Shown here one piece after another: positions 43,135-52,548 of a DNA stretch of 64,000 nt (position 1 is its first letter; every line of letters begins with the position of its first letter). The position numbers were made by a program, and so were the translations under genes. Origin of the DNA: an uncultured Chitinophagaceae bacterium. GTDB lineage: Bacteria; Bacteroidota; Bacteroidia; Chitinophagales; Chitinophagaceae. The stretch lies in assembly GCA_936908745.1 (NCBI GenBank), contig CAKZFX010000013.1, forward strand, positions 62,001-126,000, in the 5' to 3' direction. Below the pieces are notes generated by a model. The model saw only the letters and a program-made list of their open reading frames with translations. It was not told the DNA's origin and searched no databases.

Positions 43135-45609
43135 ATGATAATTTGTTTGTCGCACTTTAAAAAAATGCTGACGCTTACGGTCAGTTTTTTTATTTCCTGT
43201 ACAAGTATTTCTCTTTTTGCCCAACAAAATGGCACTATCAGCAGCAGTATCCTGGCCCCCGATAAAACAGCCGTTCCCGGTGCATCGGTTTCCTTGTTTA
43301 AAACAAGTGATAGCAGCCTGGTAAAAATAGCGGCTGCCGCTACCGATGGCCGGTTCTCATTTACATCACTGAACCCCGCAAGTTATTTTTTACGTATCAG
43401 CGCCGTTGGCTATGATACCTATACCAGCAATGCTATTGTAATTAACGCTGCGCAAACAAATCATGAACTGCCTGCGATTGTATTAACAAGATCAGCTGCG
43501 GGCGAACTGGGTGGCGTTACCGTCACCTCTAAAAAGCCTTTGATCGAACGGAAGATTGACCGCACCGTCATCAACGTAGAGGCTTTTATTTTCAATGCAG
43601 GCGCCAACGCTTTCGAGGTATTGGAAAAATCACCGGGGGTGCAGGTTGACAATAGCGAAAATATCGGCATGAATGGTAAAGCCTCGGTGCTTGTTTTTAT
43701 TGACGATAAACCGACTTATTTATCCGGTACTGAACTGGCCAACTATCTTAAATCAATTCCCGCCAGCAGTCTTGACCGTATAGAACTGATGACCAACCCG
43801 CCCGCTAAGTATGATGCGGCAGGGAATGCAGGGATTATTAATATCCGAACAAAGAAAAATAAAGTAAAAGGGTTTAATGGCAGCCTCAGTGCCAGCTACG
43901 CACAAGGCGCTTATCCAAAAACGAATAACAGCATCAATTTTAACTACCGCAATAATAATATCAACCTGTTTGGTACCACCAGTTTTTCAGCAGCCCATGT
44001 TTTTACCGATTTGGATATCGAACGCCGCATCCGCAATAATGACCAAAGCCTTAAAACCATCTTTGCACAAAACTCTTTTATCCGCCGATTCAGCCGCAGC
44101 AATGCGTTGAAACTGGGATTGGATTACTATGTGTCTAAAAAATCAACATTGGGTGTCGTGCTGAACGGCATGCTCAATCCATCATGGAATAAAACATTCA
44201 ACACAAGTAAACTGACCAATGGACAAGGGGAACTGGATTCCATCATTACGGCCGATAATAAAACAAATTCCAAATTCAGGAATGGCAGCGTCAACTTTAA
44301 TTTCCGTACGCAGATAGATAGTACAGGAAAGGAATTGACAATGGACCTTGATTACATCCGTTATAATTTTAATGAAAACCAGTTTAACCGCAATAAAGTG
44401 TACCAGCCTGACGGCTCCATTTCAAATGCGGATGACCTGATCGGAGACCTGCCTTCGGATATCAGCATTTATTCATATAAACTGGATTATATCCATCCGC
44501 TCAAAAGTGGGGCAAGGGTGGAAGCCGGTTTTAAATCCAGCATTACAAAAACGGATAACGTAGCCGATTATTTCCGCACGATCAATAATGTAACAGCACC
44601 GGACTACGAGATCACCAATCATTTTCGCTACACAGAAAATATCAATGCCGTTTACCTGAATGTCAACCGTGAATTCAAACGCTTTGGGTTGCAAGCTGGC
44701 CTGCGGTTGGAAAACACCGTCTCCAAAGGTCACCAGTTGGGGAATATCGCAAAACCTGACTCATCGTTTAAAAGGACGTACACCAATCTTTTTCCAACGG
44801 TTTTTATTTCTTATAAACTGGATAGCCTTGCCAAACACCAGTTGACATTGTCGTATGGCAGGCGGATCAACAGACCGTATTACCGCAACCTGAATCCTTT
44901 TGTATCACAACTGGATAAATTTACTTTTTACACAGGTAATCCCTTCCTGCAACCGCAGTTGTCAGACAATTTTGAACTCTCTTATATATTTAATAACAAG
45001 ATCACTTTATCGGCCTTCGCCAACTTTGTCAGCAAAGAGATCAGCGAAACCATCGAACTTGTCGGAACAACTTATTACAGTCGCCCGGGCAACCTGAATA
45101 AAAAGGTAGAGTCGGGTATTGCACTGAACGGAACATTTAAGTTTACAAAATGGTGGACATCGGTTCCTAACATCGTGTACGTTTACCTTGTTGTAAAATC
45201 GCCTTTGTATACACAATACATCAACACCAGTGGTGGTTTCTGGGACTTATCGTCAACAAACCAGTTTATGATATCCAAAGACTGGAGCGCTGAACTGAAC
45301 GGAGGCTATCGTTCAATGATCACCAACGGGCAATTCCAGATGAAAGGCCAATGGCAAATGTCTGCCGGCATACAGAAAAAAGTATTGAAGAATAAAGGAT
45401 CACTTAAATTAAATATCCGCGATATTTTCTATACACGTATCAACTACGGTGTTATCAGAAGCCTGCAGAATGGCGAAGGAAAATGGCGGAATGCAGGTGA
45501 TAGCCGTGTGGTGAATATTGCATTCAGCTACAACTTTGGTAAAGCAGCCGGCAGCCGCAAAAAACATGATGCCGGTGGGGCACAGAGTGAGCAAAACAGG
45601 GTGAATTAG
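43135..45609 (+). CDS. Outer-membrane beta-barrel receptor (TonB-dependent receptor-like)
   Basis: 824 residues. Signal peptide MLTLTVSFFISCTSISLFAQ; the ATG at 43165 that begins it may be the real start rather than 43135. A carboxypeptidase regulatory-like domain at about 30-115 (GASVSLFKTSDSSLV, FLRISAVGYDTY) is followed by a plug-like domain at about 120-240 (PGVQVDNSENIGMNGKASVL, SIPASSLDRIELMTNPPAKY, GNAGIINIRTKKN). The C-terminal barrel of outer membrane protein family type (OMP_b-brl_3) ends VNIAFSYNFGKAAG. No SusD partner is next to it, so it is not a classical SusCD pair. A terminator follows at 45639. Confidence 0.92.
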   Translation: MIICLSHFKKMLTLTVSFFISCTSISLFAQQNGTISSSILAPDKTAVPGASVSLFKTSDSSLVKIAAAATDGRFSFTSLNPASYFLRISAVGYDTYTSNAIVINAAQTNHELPAIVLTRSAAGELGGVTVTSKKPLIERKIDRTVINVEAFIFNAGANAFEVLEKSPGVQVDNSENIGMNGKASVLVFIDDKPTYLSGTELANYLKSIPASSLDRIELMTNPPAKYDAAGNAGIINIRTKKNKVKGFNGSLSASYAQGAYPKTNNSINFNYRNNNINLFGTTSFSAAHVFTDLDIERRIRNNDQSLKTIFAQNSFIRRFSRSNALKLGLDYYVSKKSTLGVVLNGMLNPSWNKTFNTSKLTNGQGELDSIITADNKTNSKFRNGSVNFNFRTQIDSTGKELTMDLDYIRYNFNENQFNRNKVYQPDGSISNADDLIGDLPSDISIYSYKLDYIHPLKSGARVEAGFKSSITKTDNVADYFRTINNVTAPDYEITNHFRYTENINAVYLNVNREFKRFGLQAGLRLENTVSKGHQLGNIAKPDSSFKRTYTNLFPTVFISYKLDSLAKHQLTLSYGRRINRPYYRNLNPFVSQLDKFTFYTGNPFLQPQLSDNFELSYIFNNKITLSAFANFVSKEISETIELVGTTYYSRPGNLNKKVESGIALNGTFKFTKWWTSVPNIVYVYLVVKSPLYTQYINTSGGFWDLSSTNQFMISKDWSAELNGGYRSMITNGQFQMKGQWQMSAGIQKKVLKNKGSLKLNIRDIFYTRINYGVIRSLQNGEGKWRNAGDSRVVNIAFSYNFGKAAGSRKKHDAGGAQSEQNRVN

Positions 45610-45638
45610 AATCAATAACTGTTACATTAAAAAATAGC

Positions 45639-45667
45639 AACCATGCCTGTTTAGGCATGGTTTTTTT
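45639..45667 (+). terminator. Rho-independent terminator after the beta-barrel receptor
   Basis: AACCATGCCT (45639-45648) pairs with AGGCATGGTT (45653-45662) around GTTT, and the run of T extends to 45667. It lies 30 nt past the stop codon. Confidence 0.9.
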
Positions 45668-45695
45668 AGTGAGTTCCGCAATCAAAAAATCACTC

Positions 45696-46322
45696 ATGAA
45701 ATTATTCCTGGCAACAGTGGCTGTTTCTGCATTGGTATATTCATGTACCAACGATGCAAACAACCGAAACAGCCATACAGATACGCTTCAGACAGTAAAA
45801 GACTCAACAAATAATGCCGCGGATACAGGTATGCTGGCGGTTTCACAATTCAGTATCGTGATCGACACATCGGATAAGCAATTGCGTGTTATCAAAGGCG
45901 GCGATACGGTGGCGAATTATCCTATTTCAGTGGGCACAGCTAAATACCCGACGCCGATCGGCGATTTTAAAATTCACCAGATCGATTTTAATCCCAACTG
46001 GACACCACCAGAAGGCGATTGGGCAAAAAATAAAAAACCGGCAAAACCCGGAAGCGCCAGCAACCCCATGGGACGGGCACGTATCATTTACCAGATGCCT
46101 TATACCATACATGGCACAAAAGACCTGAATTCGTTGGGCGAAGCAGAATCGCACGGTTCGGTGCGTATGGCCAATGACCAGGTTATTCAACTGGCCCGGT
46201 TGATTATGCAGGAAACCGGAACGGTTAAACCGGAGAGCTGGTTTCAGCAAACACTGGCGGATTCGACAAAAATGATTTCAGTCAAACTGAACCGTACTGT
46301 TTCGTTGACAAACAGGCAGTAA
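45696..46322 (+). CDS. L,D-transpeptidase (YkuD) family lipoprotein with Ser at the catalytic Cys position
   Basis: 208 residues from the ATG at 45696, which opens a lipoprotein signal (LFLATVAVSALVYSC); an earlier in-frame ATG overlaps the preceding terminator. YkuD domain at about 60-170: FSIVIDTSDKQLRVIKGGDT, YPISVGTAKYPTPIGDFKI, YTIHGTKDLNSLG and ESHGSVRMANDQVI. The HGT and R/M residues are kept, but the nucleophile expected in SHGCVRM is Ser155 (TCG, 46158-46160). L,D-transpeptidases cross-link peptidoglycan through that Cys thioester. With Ser the enzyme may be inactive, a hydrolase or a binding protein. Confidence 0.88.
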   Translation: MKLFLATVAVSALVYSCTNDANNRNSHTDTLQTVKDSTNNAADTGMLAVSQFSIVIDTSDKQLRVIKGGDTVANYPISVGTAKYPTPIGDFKIHQIDFNPNWTPPEGDWAKNKKPAKPGSASNPMGRARIIYQMPYTIHGTKDLNSLGEAESHGSVRMANDQVIQLARLIMQETGTVKPESWFQQTLADSTKMISVKLNRTVSLTNRQ

Positions 46323-46350
46323 GAAACGAGTTAATGTTTGAACTATAAAT

Positions 46351-46377
46351 AAGCCTCCGACGGAGGCTTTATTTTTT
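46351..46377 (+). terminator. Rho-independent terminator after the YkuD gene
   Basis: AAGCCTCC (46351-46358) pairs with GGAGGCTT (46362-46369) around GAC, followed by TATTTTTT. Confidence 0.9.
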
Positions 46378-46437
46378 GGCCTAACTGTTAAAATTCCAGT
46401 ATCAATTCTTGTGGCATTTTAGTTGCAGTTTTTTGCT

Positions 46438-46734
46438 GTGCAAACCTTGTTTTATATCAATATCAGCATCCGCACAGCGAATGGACCCCGGCGTTTCGCC
46501 CGTTTTGAATTAGGAAACGATGGTGAAGCAGCCCGTGCACTATTTAAAAATCTGAAAGGTTCTCCTGAAATAGATCCGCAGGATATACTATTCATTGAGT
46601 TCATGGAAACCGCCAATGATTTGCCTCTTCATTTAGATATGCTTACCTGTGATCTGCAGGAATTAAGTATAAACACTATGTTGATCACCCAGGAAATATT
46701 TCGTTTATCCAACCTTAAGAATAACCAGTCTTAG
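46438..46734 (+). CDS. Conserved hypothetical protein
   Basis: 98 residues from the GTG at 46438 (an in-frame TTG at 46423 would add MQFFA). A compact alpha/beta protein: FYINISIRTANGPRRFARFE, LGNDGEAARALFKNLKG, DILFIEFMETANDLPLHLDM and LSINTMLITQEIFRLSNL. No signal peptide or membrane segment. I recall similar small proteins in related genomes but know no function. Between a terminator and a PAS histidine kinase gene. Confidence 0.6.
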   Translation: MQTLFYINISIRTANGPRRFARFELGNDGEAARALFKNLKGSPEIDPQDILFIEFMETANDLPLHLDMLTCDLQELSINTMLITQEIFRLSNLKNNQS

Positions 46735-46799
46735 AATATGATTAACAATTAGTATTAGATCAGTCAATAAATGTATATTTAAGTACCAGAACTTCATTT

Positions 46800-49100
46800 A
46801 TGGTACAACAACCACCTACTTTTTTATCATACCCCGGCGAGATGGCAGCAATCATGCGTGAGAAAGATTGGTCAGCGACATCGTTGGGACCGCCTGAAAC
46901 ATGGCCCATCGCCCTTCAATCCGTTCTTGGTATTGTATTACATTCCAAATTTCCCATGTTTGTATGGTGGGGGCCTGAATTAAATTGTTTTTATAACGAT
47001 GCCTATCGCCCAAGCCTGGGTAATAATGGAAAACACCCTTCTATATTAGGTCAGCCTGCGGCCGAAGCATGGCCGGAAATATGGGATATTATTTATCCAT
47101 TGATCGAAAAAGTGATGAATGGAGGCGAAGCCACCTGGAGTGAAGACCAATTGGTTCCTATTTATCGCAACGGAAGTATAGAAGATGTGTACTGGACATT
47201 CAGTTACAGCCGTATCAACAATGACGAAGGAGAACCTTATGGCGTGTTGGTTACCTGTGTTGAAACAACGGCGAAAGTGGCTGGTAAACGCCAGTTGGAA
47301 GAATCAAATAACCTTTTACAATTTGCTACCGAAGCGGCGGAATTGGGTACATGGGATTATAACCCGATGACGGGAAAATTTATTGCCAACTATCGTATCA
47401 AAAGCTGGCTGGGATTGGATGCAGGTACAGAAACAGACATGAAAGAGGTAATGGCGGCAATAGATGAGAAAGACAGGCAACGTGTGATAGATAGTATCGC
47501 CTTATCATTGGATTATACGATACAAGCGCCTTATAATATTGAATACAACGTTATTCACCCGGTAACAAAAAGAGAAACAATTGTATCGGTGAAAGGACGG
47601 CCTTTCTTTGATAGCCTGGGAATTGCTTATCGCTTCAGCGGAACGATGGAAGATGTGACGGAGAAAAACAGGTATCGCCAAACCCTGGCTGAAAGCGAAA
47701 GAAACCTGCGTAGCCTGGTTGAACAGGCACCGGTAGCGATGTGTGTATTAAAAGGCCCGCAACATACTGTCGAAATCCTGAATGAAAAAATGGTGCGCCT
47801 GTGGGGAAAGGACCGTGATGAAGTAATGTTCAGGCCGATGTTTGAAGCTTTGCCCGAAGCAAAACAACAAGGTCTTGAAGAATTGCTGGACAGGGTATAT
47901 ACAACCGGCGAACGTTTCACCGCACAGGAACGCCCTGTGCAATTGCCACGGGGCAATACAATGGAAACAGTCTACCAGAACTTTGTGTATGAGCCGTTGA
48001 TGGGAAACGATGGTTCCGTAGAAGGTGTTATTGCAGTTACCATTGATGTAACAGAGCAGGTGATTGCCCGTAAAGAACTGGAAGAGGCAGAAGAACGTGC
48101 ACGTATTGCAACGGAAGCAGCCAACCTTGGAACATTTGATTTTAATATTGAACAGAAAACAACCATACTCTCTCCACGCTTTCTTGAAATATTTGATGCT
48201 GATCCTGATGTCAGTCATACAGAACTGGTAAACAGGATACATCCCGATGATCGTCCTATCAGGGAACGAGCCTATGTAAAAGCCCTGCAAACAGGACGTT
48301 TCTTTTATGAAGTGCGTGTTATCAGCAGGGATGAGCAGGTTAATTGGGTAAGGGTGGAAGGAAAAGTGCTGACTTCTCCCGATGGCAAACCTTATCGTAT
48401 TGTTGGTACAGCGCTTGACTTTAGCGAGAAGCATGACATGGAGCAAAAGCGTGAAGAATACATTGCTATCGCCTGTCATGAACTGCGCAACCCGCTTACA
48501 AGTTTAAAATTAGCGTTTGAATTATTGGACAGGATGCTGCCGACACAGCAACAGCAAACGTTGCTGATAAGAAGCAAGGAGCAGGTACAGCGTTTGACAA
48601 ACATGACAAGTGAGTTGCTGAACGTTTCAAAAATTGCTGCGGGTGTATTGGAATTGAAAAAAGAGCCGCTTCATATTAACCAGTGCTTACAGGAAAGTAT
48701 TACCACGGCACAGGCTGGTTTGGGAATGAACTCCTTTACACTAACAGGTTCGCCGGATATTACGGTGGAGGCGGATAAATTCAGGATTGAACAGGTATTG
48801 GTCAATCTTTTATCCAATGCATCTAAATATTCACCGAAAGGATCAGAGATCGTGGTGGATGTTTCTTCTTCTGATACGCATGTAAAAGTGCAGGTAATAG
48901 ATAAGGGAATGGGTATAGACAATGATCAGAAAGACAGGATGTTTAAAAAATTCTCAAGAGTCAATCCCGGAACAAAAATAGAAGGTTATGGATTGGGCCT
49001 TTATATCTCCGACCAGATCATCCGTGCGCATGGCGGCGAAATGGGAGTGGAGAGTGAAAAAGGCACTGGTTCAATATTCTGGTTTACATTACCCCGTTAA
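46800..49100 (+). CDS. Cytoplasmic multi-PAS sensor histidine kinase
   Basis: 766 residues without membrane helices. Four PAS-type segments: about 30-165 (FPMFVWWGPELNCFYNDAYR, ending VETTAKVAGKRQ), 170-300 (FATEAAELGTWDY), 300-425 (LVEQAPVAMCVLKGPQHTVE) and 430-545 (IATEAANLGTFDFNIE). HisKA follows at about 555-620 with YIAIACHELRNPLTSLKLAF (His near 560), and HATPase_c with VNLLSNASKYSPKGSE and IEGYGLGLYISDQIIRAHGG. It lies tail-to-tail with another soluble PAS kinase (4-nt overlap of ends). A lone receiver gene is nearby at 50726. Confidence 0.93.
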   Translation: MVQQPPTFLSYPGEMAAIMREKDWSATSLGPPETWPIALQSVLGIVLHSKFPMFVWWGPELNCFYNDAYRPSLGNNGKHPSILGQPAAEAWPEIWDIIYPLIEKVMNGGEATWSEDQLVPIYRNGSIEDVYWTFSYSRINNDEGEPYGVLVTCVETTAKVAGKRQLEESNNLLQFATEAAELGTWDYNPMTGKFIANYRIKSWLGLDAGTETDMKEVMAAIDEKDRQRVIDSIALSLDYTIQAPYNIEYNVIHPVTKRETIVSVKGRPFFDSLGIAYRFSGTMEDVTEKNRYRQTLAESERNLRSLVEQAPVAMCVLKGPQHTVEILNEKMVRLWGKDRDEVMFRPMFEALPEAKQQGLEELLDRVYTTGERFTAQERPVQLPRGNTMETVYQNFVYEPLMGNDGSVEGVIAVTIDVTEQVIARKELEEAEERARIATEAANLGTFDFNIEQKTTILSPRFLEIFDADPDVSHTELVNRIHPDDRPIRERAYVKALQTGRFFYEVRVISRDEQVNWVRVEGKVLTSPDGKPYRIVGTALDFSEKHDMEQKREEYIAIACHELRNPLTSLKLAFELLDRMLPTQQQQTLLIRSKEQVQRLTNMTSELLNVSKIAAGVLELKKEPLHINQCLQESITTAQAGLGMNSFTLTGSPDITVEADKFRIEQVLVNLLSNASKYSPKGSEIVVDVSSSDTHVKVQVIDKGMGIDNDQKDRMFKKFSRVNPGTKIEGYGLGLYISDQIIRAHGGEMGVESEKGTGSIFWFTLPR

Positions 49101-50677
49101 ACTTCTGCACGGTTTATCGGGAAACTGATGTGAAAAGTGGCGCCTTTACCGGGTTCGCTTTCAACCCAGATCTTGCCTTCATGTGCTTCCATAATTTCCT
49201 TGGAAATGTATAATCCTAATCCCGTTCCTTTTTTCGTCTGGTCATCAGTTGAAACACGGTAAAATTGATTGAAGATATGGGTCTGTTCAGACACAGGAAT
49301 ACCCGGTCCTTCATCTGCTACGGAAACCTGCACAAGATCGCCGAGAATAATGGAAGTTATATAAATAGTAGTGGCAGGCGGCGCATACTTACAGGCATTA
49401 CTTACCAGGTTGACCAGCACCTGCAACAGTTTGGAATAATCACCGGTTGCTTTTATATCCGAAACCGGTGATTCCGATTTTATTGTATGTGCACTGGTAT
49501 CTACGGAATCAACCGCTTCATTTACTAATTGCAGTAACGAAACTTTTTCAAACTTATACTCAAACTTGCCGGCCTGTATGCGTGAAAGATCCAGCAGGTC
49601 GCTTACCAATACTTCCAGCCGGTCTATTTGTTTGATAACTTTTGGATAAATATTTTCACAGGATAAATTAGCCGCTTTTCCCAGTTGCATAAAACCTTTG
49701 ATCGTTGCGATAGGTGTTTTTAATTCATGGCTGGCAAAACCAATGAACTCATCCTTTTTTGCATTCAGCATGGTTACTTCCTGGTAAAGCCTTGCATTAT
49801 TCAATGAAACAGCAGCCTGGGCCGCAATGGCAGATACTAACAATTCATGATCTCCCGTAAACATGCCCGGCTTGGGATGACCGAAAAACAGGCCACCGAT
49901 CACTTGTCCCGATTGCGAAGAAACAGGAACAGCGAGATAACTGACCACAGGCAAATGTCCTTCCGGCATTCCTTTATGCGGTGCATTGTGACCATAACGC
50001 GGATCTTTTGTAATATCATCGGAACGCACAATGCCTATGCCGTCAAATGTAGATGCAAAAACAGCGGTATTACGTGGCATGCCAAACTGGTCAAAAGCTT
50101 CCCGCGGAGCACCGGACAATGCATACAACATATACGCTTCGCCTGTTTGATCTACTTTATTATAAAAGAAAGCCCCGAATGCAGCGCCGGACAATTTTGT
50201 AGTGGCATCTGTAACCAATTGCAGGATGGCATCTTCGTCTAACTTGGCTGCAAGCGTTTGTCCCATTTCATGCAAGATGCGCAATCGTACCTGCGCCTGC
50301 ACTTGCTCTGTGATGTCTCTTGCAATTTTGGAGGCGCCGACTATTTTCCCTGTTGCGTCTATGATCGGCGAAATGGTCAACGAAATATTAAGTGGCCGCC
50401 CGTCTTTTGTTTTGCGGATGGTCTCAAAGTGCTCAATACGTTTTCCCTGTGTCAATGCAGCGATGATCTCATCTTCTTCCAGCAAACGATCTTCAGGTAT
50501 CAGTTTGTGGATTAATTCACCAACCATTTCGGCTTCTGTGTAGCCAAACATGCGTTCAGCCGCTTTATTCCAGCTTGTAACACGACTGGTTAAATCTTTA
50601 CTGATAATAGCATCTTGTGAGTTATCAATTATAGCGGCATACATAGCTTGCCGTGTATCAATAGCGGATAGCTGCAT
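49097..50677 (-). CDS. Cytoplasmic PAS-GAF sensor histidine kinase
   Basis: 526 residues, no membrane helix. PAS at about 10-125 (AIIDNSQDAIISKDLTSRV, HFETIRKTKDGRPLNISLTI, ending DITEQVQAQVRL). GAF at about 145-300 (VTDATTKLSGAAFGAFFYN, SYLAVPVSSQSGQVIGGLFF). HisKA with FIGFASHELKTPIATIKGFM at about 316-335 and HATPase_c with VNLVSNACKYAPPATT and KKGTGLGLYISKEIMEAHEG. Its 3' end overlaps that of the other PAS kinase by 4 nt. Divergent from the receiver-only gene at 50726 with 48 nt between starts, so one promoter region may control both. Confidence 0.93.
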   Translation of the reverse strand: MQLSAIDTRQAMYAAIIDNSQDAIISKDLTSRVTSWNKAAERMFGYTEAEMVGELIHKLIPEDRLLEEDEIIAALTQGKRIEHFETIRKTKDGRPLNISLTISPIIDATGKIVGASKIARDITEQVQAQVRLRILHEMGQTLAAKLDEDAILQLVTDATTKLSGAAFGAFFYNKVDQTGEAYMLYALSGAPREAFDQFGMPRNTAVFASTFDGIGIVRSDDITKDPRYGHNAPHKGMPEGHLPVVSYLAVPVSSQSGQVIGGLFFGHPKPGMFTGDHELLVSAIAAQAAVSLNNARLYQEVTMLNAKKDEFIGFASHELKTPIATIKGFMQLGKAANLSCENIYPKVIKQIDRLEVLVSDLLDLSRIQAGKFEYKFEKVSLLQLVNEAVDSVDTSAHTIKSESPVSDIKATGDYSKLLQVLVNLVSNACKYAPPATTIYITSIILGDLVQVSVADEGPGIPVSEQTHIFNQFYRVSTDDQTKKGTGLGLYISKEIMEAHEGKIWVESEPGKGATFHISFPINRAEV

Positions 50678-50725
50678 AGTTATATAAGAATTACATTATC
50701 TTCGGAAACCTGACCAAATAATGAC

Positions 50726-51112
50726 ATGAAAGATACATCAAATCAGCTTGGAAAAACCAGTGTTCTTATAATAGATGACGATCGTGACCTCCTCGATTTG
50801 GTTTGCCAGATTATTGAATTCAGTGATATGAATGCAAAAGGCATATCAGATGGCGCGGAAGTGCTCAATACACTTGCATCCGGCCATTTTGATGTGGTGT
50901 TAATGGATATTTATATTGGTTCTTATGATGGCCGGGACATAGTCAAACTCATCAAAGCAGACTCCGAACTGTCACACATACCCGTACTGCTTTACTCCGC
51001 GGGTCATATCGATGAAGATATGGTAACTGCCGCCGGCGCCGATGGCTTTCTGAAAAAGCCTTTTGATATGACCGATTTGATTACCCAGATAAACAGGGTA
51101 ACTGCTAAATAA
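50726..51112 (+). CDS. Receiver-only response regulator
   Basis: 128 residues with one CheY-like receiver: VLIIDDDRDLLDLVCQII (acidic pocket), FDVVLMDIYIGSYDGRDIVK (phospho-acceptor Asp near residue 56), PVLLYSAGH (Ser switch) and GFLKKPFDMTDLI (conserved Lys). No output domain, so it acts by protein contact or as a phosphate sink. Divergent from the PAS-GAF kinase, the obvious candidate partner. Confidence 0.92.
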   Translation: MKDTSNQLGKTSVLIIDDDRDLLDLVCQIIEFSDMNAKGISDGAEVLNTLASGHFDVVLMDIYIGSYDGRDIVKLIKADSELSHIPVLLYSAGHIDEDMVTAAGADGFLKKPFDMTDLITQINRVTAK

Positions 51113-51311
51113 ATGTAATGGGTAAAGAAGAGTGATTTTTCTCAATTAATCAAAAAGCACGGTAAATTGAAATAAATACATGCAGATCAGCTTATAACCA
51201 CTGTGGAGCTATTCCCCAACTTTTCGTTTTGTGATACAATTAATGACATGGTATGATATTGGCAACCTGTTTAACCAACAGGATACTATTTCTTACACGT
51301 AAAATAATTGT

Positions 51312-51788
51312 ATGGACTATCGTGAAATATTAAACGACCTTATCGAAATCAACAACGACCGTATTGCCGGTTATGAAAAAGCAGCGGCATTGAGCCACGA
51401 AGAGGATTTGCTGCGAACTTTCAACAGCATGGCCGATCAAAGCCGTGGTTTTGTAAAAGCATTGGACGAAACGGTAAAAAGCGCCGGTGCAGAAGCAGCA
51501 ACAGGAACAACACTTCGGGGTAAAGTGTATCGCACATGGATGGACATTAAATCCAGCTTCGGCGGCGACGACCGTAAGAGCATCCTGGAATCTTGCGAAT
51601 ATGGCGAAGATGCGGCAAAGGAAGCCTATAAGGAAGCATTGACCGAAGAGTTTCCGGCAGAGATTGAAGCAATGATAAGACAGCAATATGATTTACTGGT
51701 TCAATCGCATGATAAAATACATGCTATGCGTGATCTTGCACCAACAGATGAAAAGCGACCAACTGATATCCGGAGAAATTCGTTATAG
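51312..51788 (+). CDS. PA2169 family four-helix-bundle protein (DUF2383)
   Basis: 158 residues, helical throughout. The DUF2383 opening EILNDLIEINNDRIAGYEKA and the repeating EDLLRTFNSMADQSRGFVKA are typical. TLRGKVYRTWMDIKSSFGGD at about residues 67-86 and CEYGEDAAKEAYKEALTEEF at about 96-115 complete the ferritin-like bundle. Family members are linked with general stress and late growth phase; function unproven. It shares a bidirectional terminator with the CHRD gene. Confidence 0.9.
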   Translation: MDYREILNDLIEINNDRIAGYEKAAALSHEEDLLRTFNSMADQSRGFVKALDETVKSAGAEAATGTTLRGKVYRTWMDIKSSFGGDDRKSILESCEYGEDAAKEAYKEALTEEFPAEIEAMIRQQYDLLVQSHDKIHAMRDLAPTDEKRPTDIRRNSL

Positions 51789-51809
51789 AATTGGTGAAGA
51801 ATAAAAGAG

Positions 51810-51836
51810 AAGCGGGAACTAAACCAGTTCCCGCTT
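51810..51836. terminator. Bidirectional terminator between convergent genes
   Basis: AAGCGGGAACT (51810-51820) pairs perfectly with AGTTCCCGCTT (51826-51836) around AAACC. A-rich sequence precedes it on the plus strand and TTATTGTTTTA follows, so it can serve both the PA2169 gene and the CHRD gene. Confidence 0.85.
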
Positions 51837-51843
51837 TATTGTT

Positions 51844-52323
51844 TTATCTCACTGCTGTTAATTGTCCTCTTACTTCACCGCTGCTATTGGCACTGGTGCC
51901 ATAGGAATAATACCAGTTACCTGATGTTAATTGGTTGGCCTGGTCGGTGGTCAATGTCATGGTGCCTGTTGTACTGCCCGTTCCGCTCAAACCTGAACCC
52001 AGTGTCCATGAACTACCGGCTGCTGTACCACTTGTACCGGCTGCGCCATTATAAAAACCGGCAGAAGTAGGGGCGCCTGTAAGCCCATTCCATATGGATG
52101 AATAAGTCATTACACGGCTGTCAGGATTATAAGTGCCTGTAAAAGTGGTTGTACCTGAACCTGCCACAGCAGGAACCATCTGCGTGCCACTGCCATTGCC
52201 ACTTACTGTGTATGTTCTGTTGTCTATGTCATCATCGTCGTTATCACAGCTTGATAAAAATCCTGCCGTCACTGCGCCTATTGCAACGATCATCATAGCT
52301 CTTTTAAAAAAAGAAATTTGCAT
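51844..52323 (-). CDS. CHRD domain lipoprotein
   Basis: 159 residues from the ATG at 52323, which starts MQISFFKRAMMIVAIGAVTA and leads to the lipobox LSSC near residue 25. The longer open frame has no signal at its start. The mature part begins DNDDDDIDNRTYTVSGNGSG and holds a single CHRD-like domain: TFTGTYNPDSRVMTYSSIWN, PTSAGFYNGAAG, and the ending SSGEVRGQLTAVR. CHRD was named after chordin; in bacteria it is an extracytoplasmic beta domain of unknown role. Rich in Gly, Ser and Thr. Promoter likely in 52324-52548, where I see no other feature. Confidence 0.88.
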   Translation of the reverse strand: MQISFFKRAMMIVAIGAVTAGFLSSCDNDDDDIDNRTYTVSGNGSGTQMVPAVAGSGTTTFTGTYNPDSRVMTYSSIWNGLTGAPTSAGFYNGAAGTSGTAAGSSWTLGSGLSGTGSTTGTMTLTTDQANQLTSGNWYYSYGTSANSSGEVRGQLTAVR

Positions 52324-52548
52324 AAAATTTTGTTTTAGAGTAAAAGAATAATTTGGGTATAGCTTCCAAACACTATGCCTCTTGCCAGTATCATTTTTCA
52401 TTCGATAGCATGATTCCGGTCATAAGAAATAAATGGGGTTGGTTCACCACAACATTTACAAAAAATCCCCTTCAGTTAAAGCAAAAAATAATGGCATGCA
52501 GCTATTTACCCCACTAAAAATTTTTACTCACATTCCTAAATAAATACT

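Noticed and set aside
43135..45609. Beta-barrel receptor considered as a SusC of a polysaccharide utilisation locus
   Set aside because: No SusD, glycoside hydrolase or sulfatase gene is nearby, and the barrel resembles the OMP_b-brl_3 group rather than SusC.
47748..48479. Minus-strand open frame of about 240 codons inside the multi-PAS kinase
   Set aside because: No domain or signal, opposite conserved PAS sequence; treated as a shadow.
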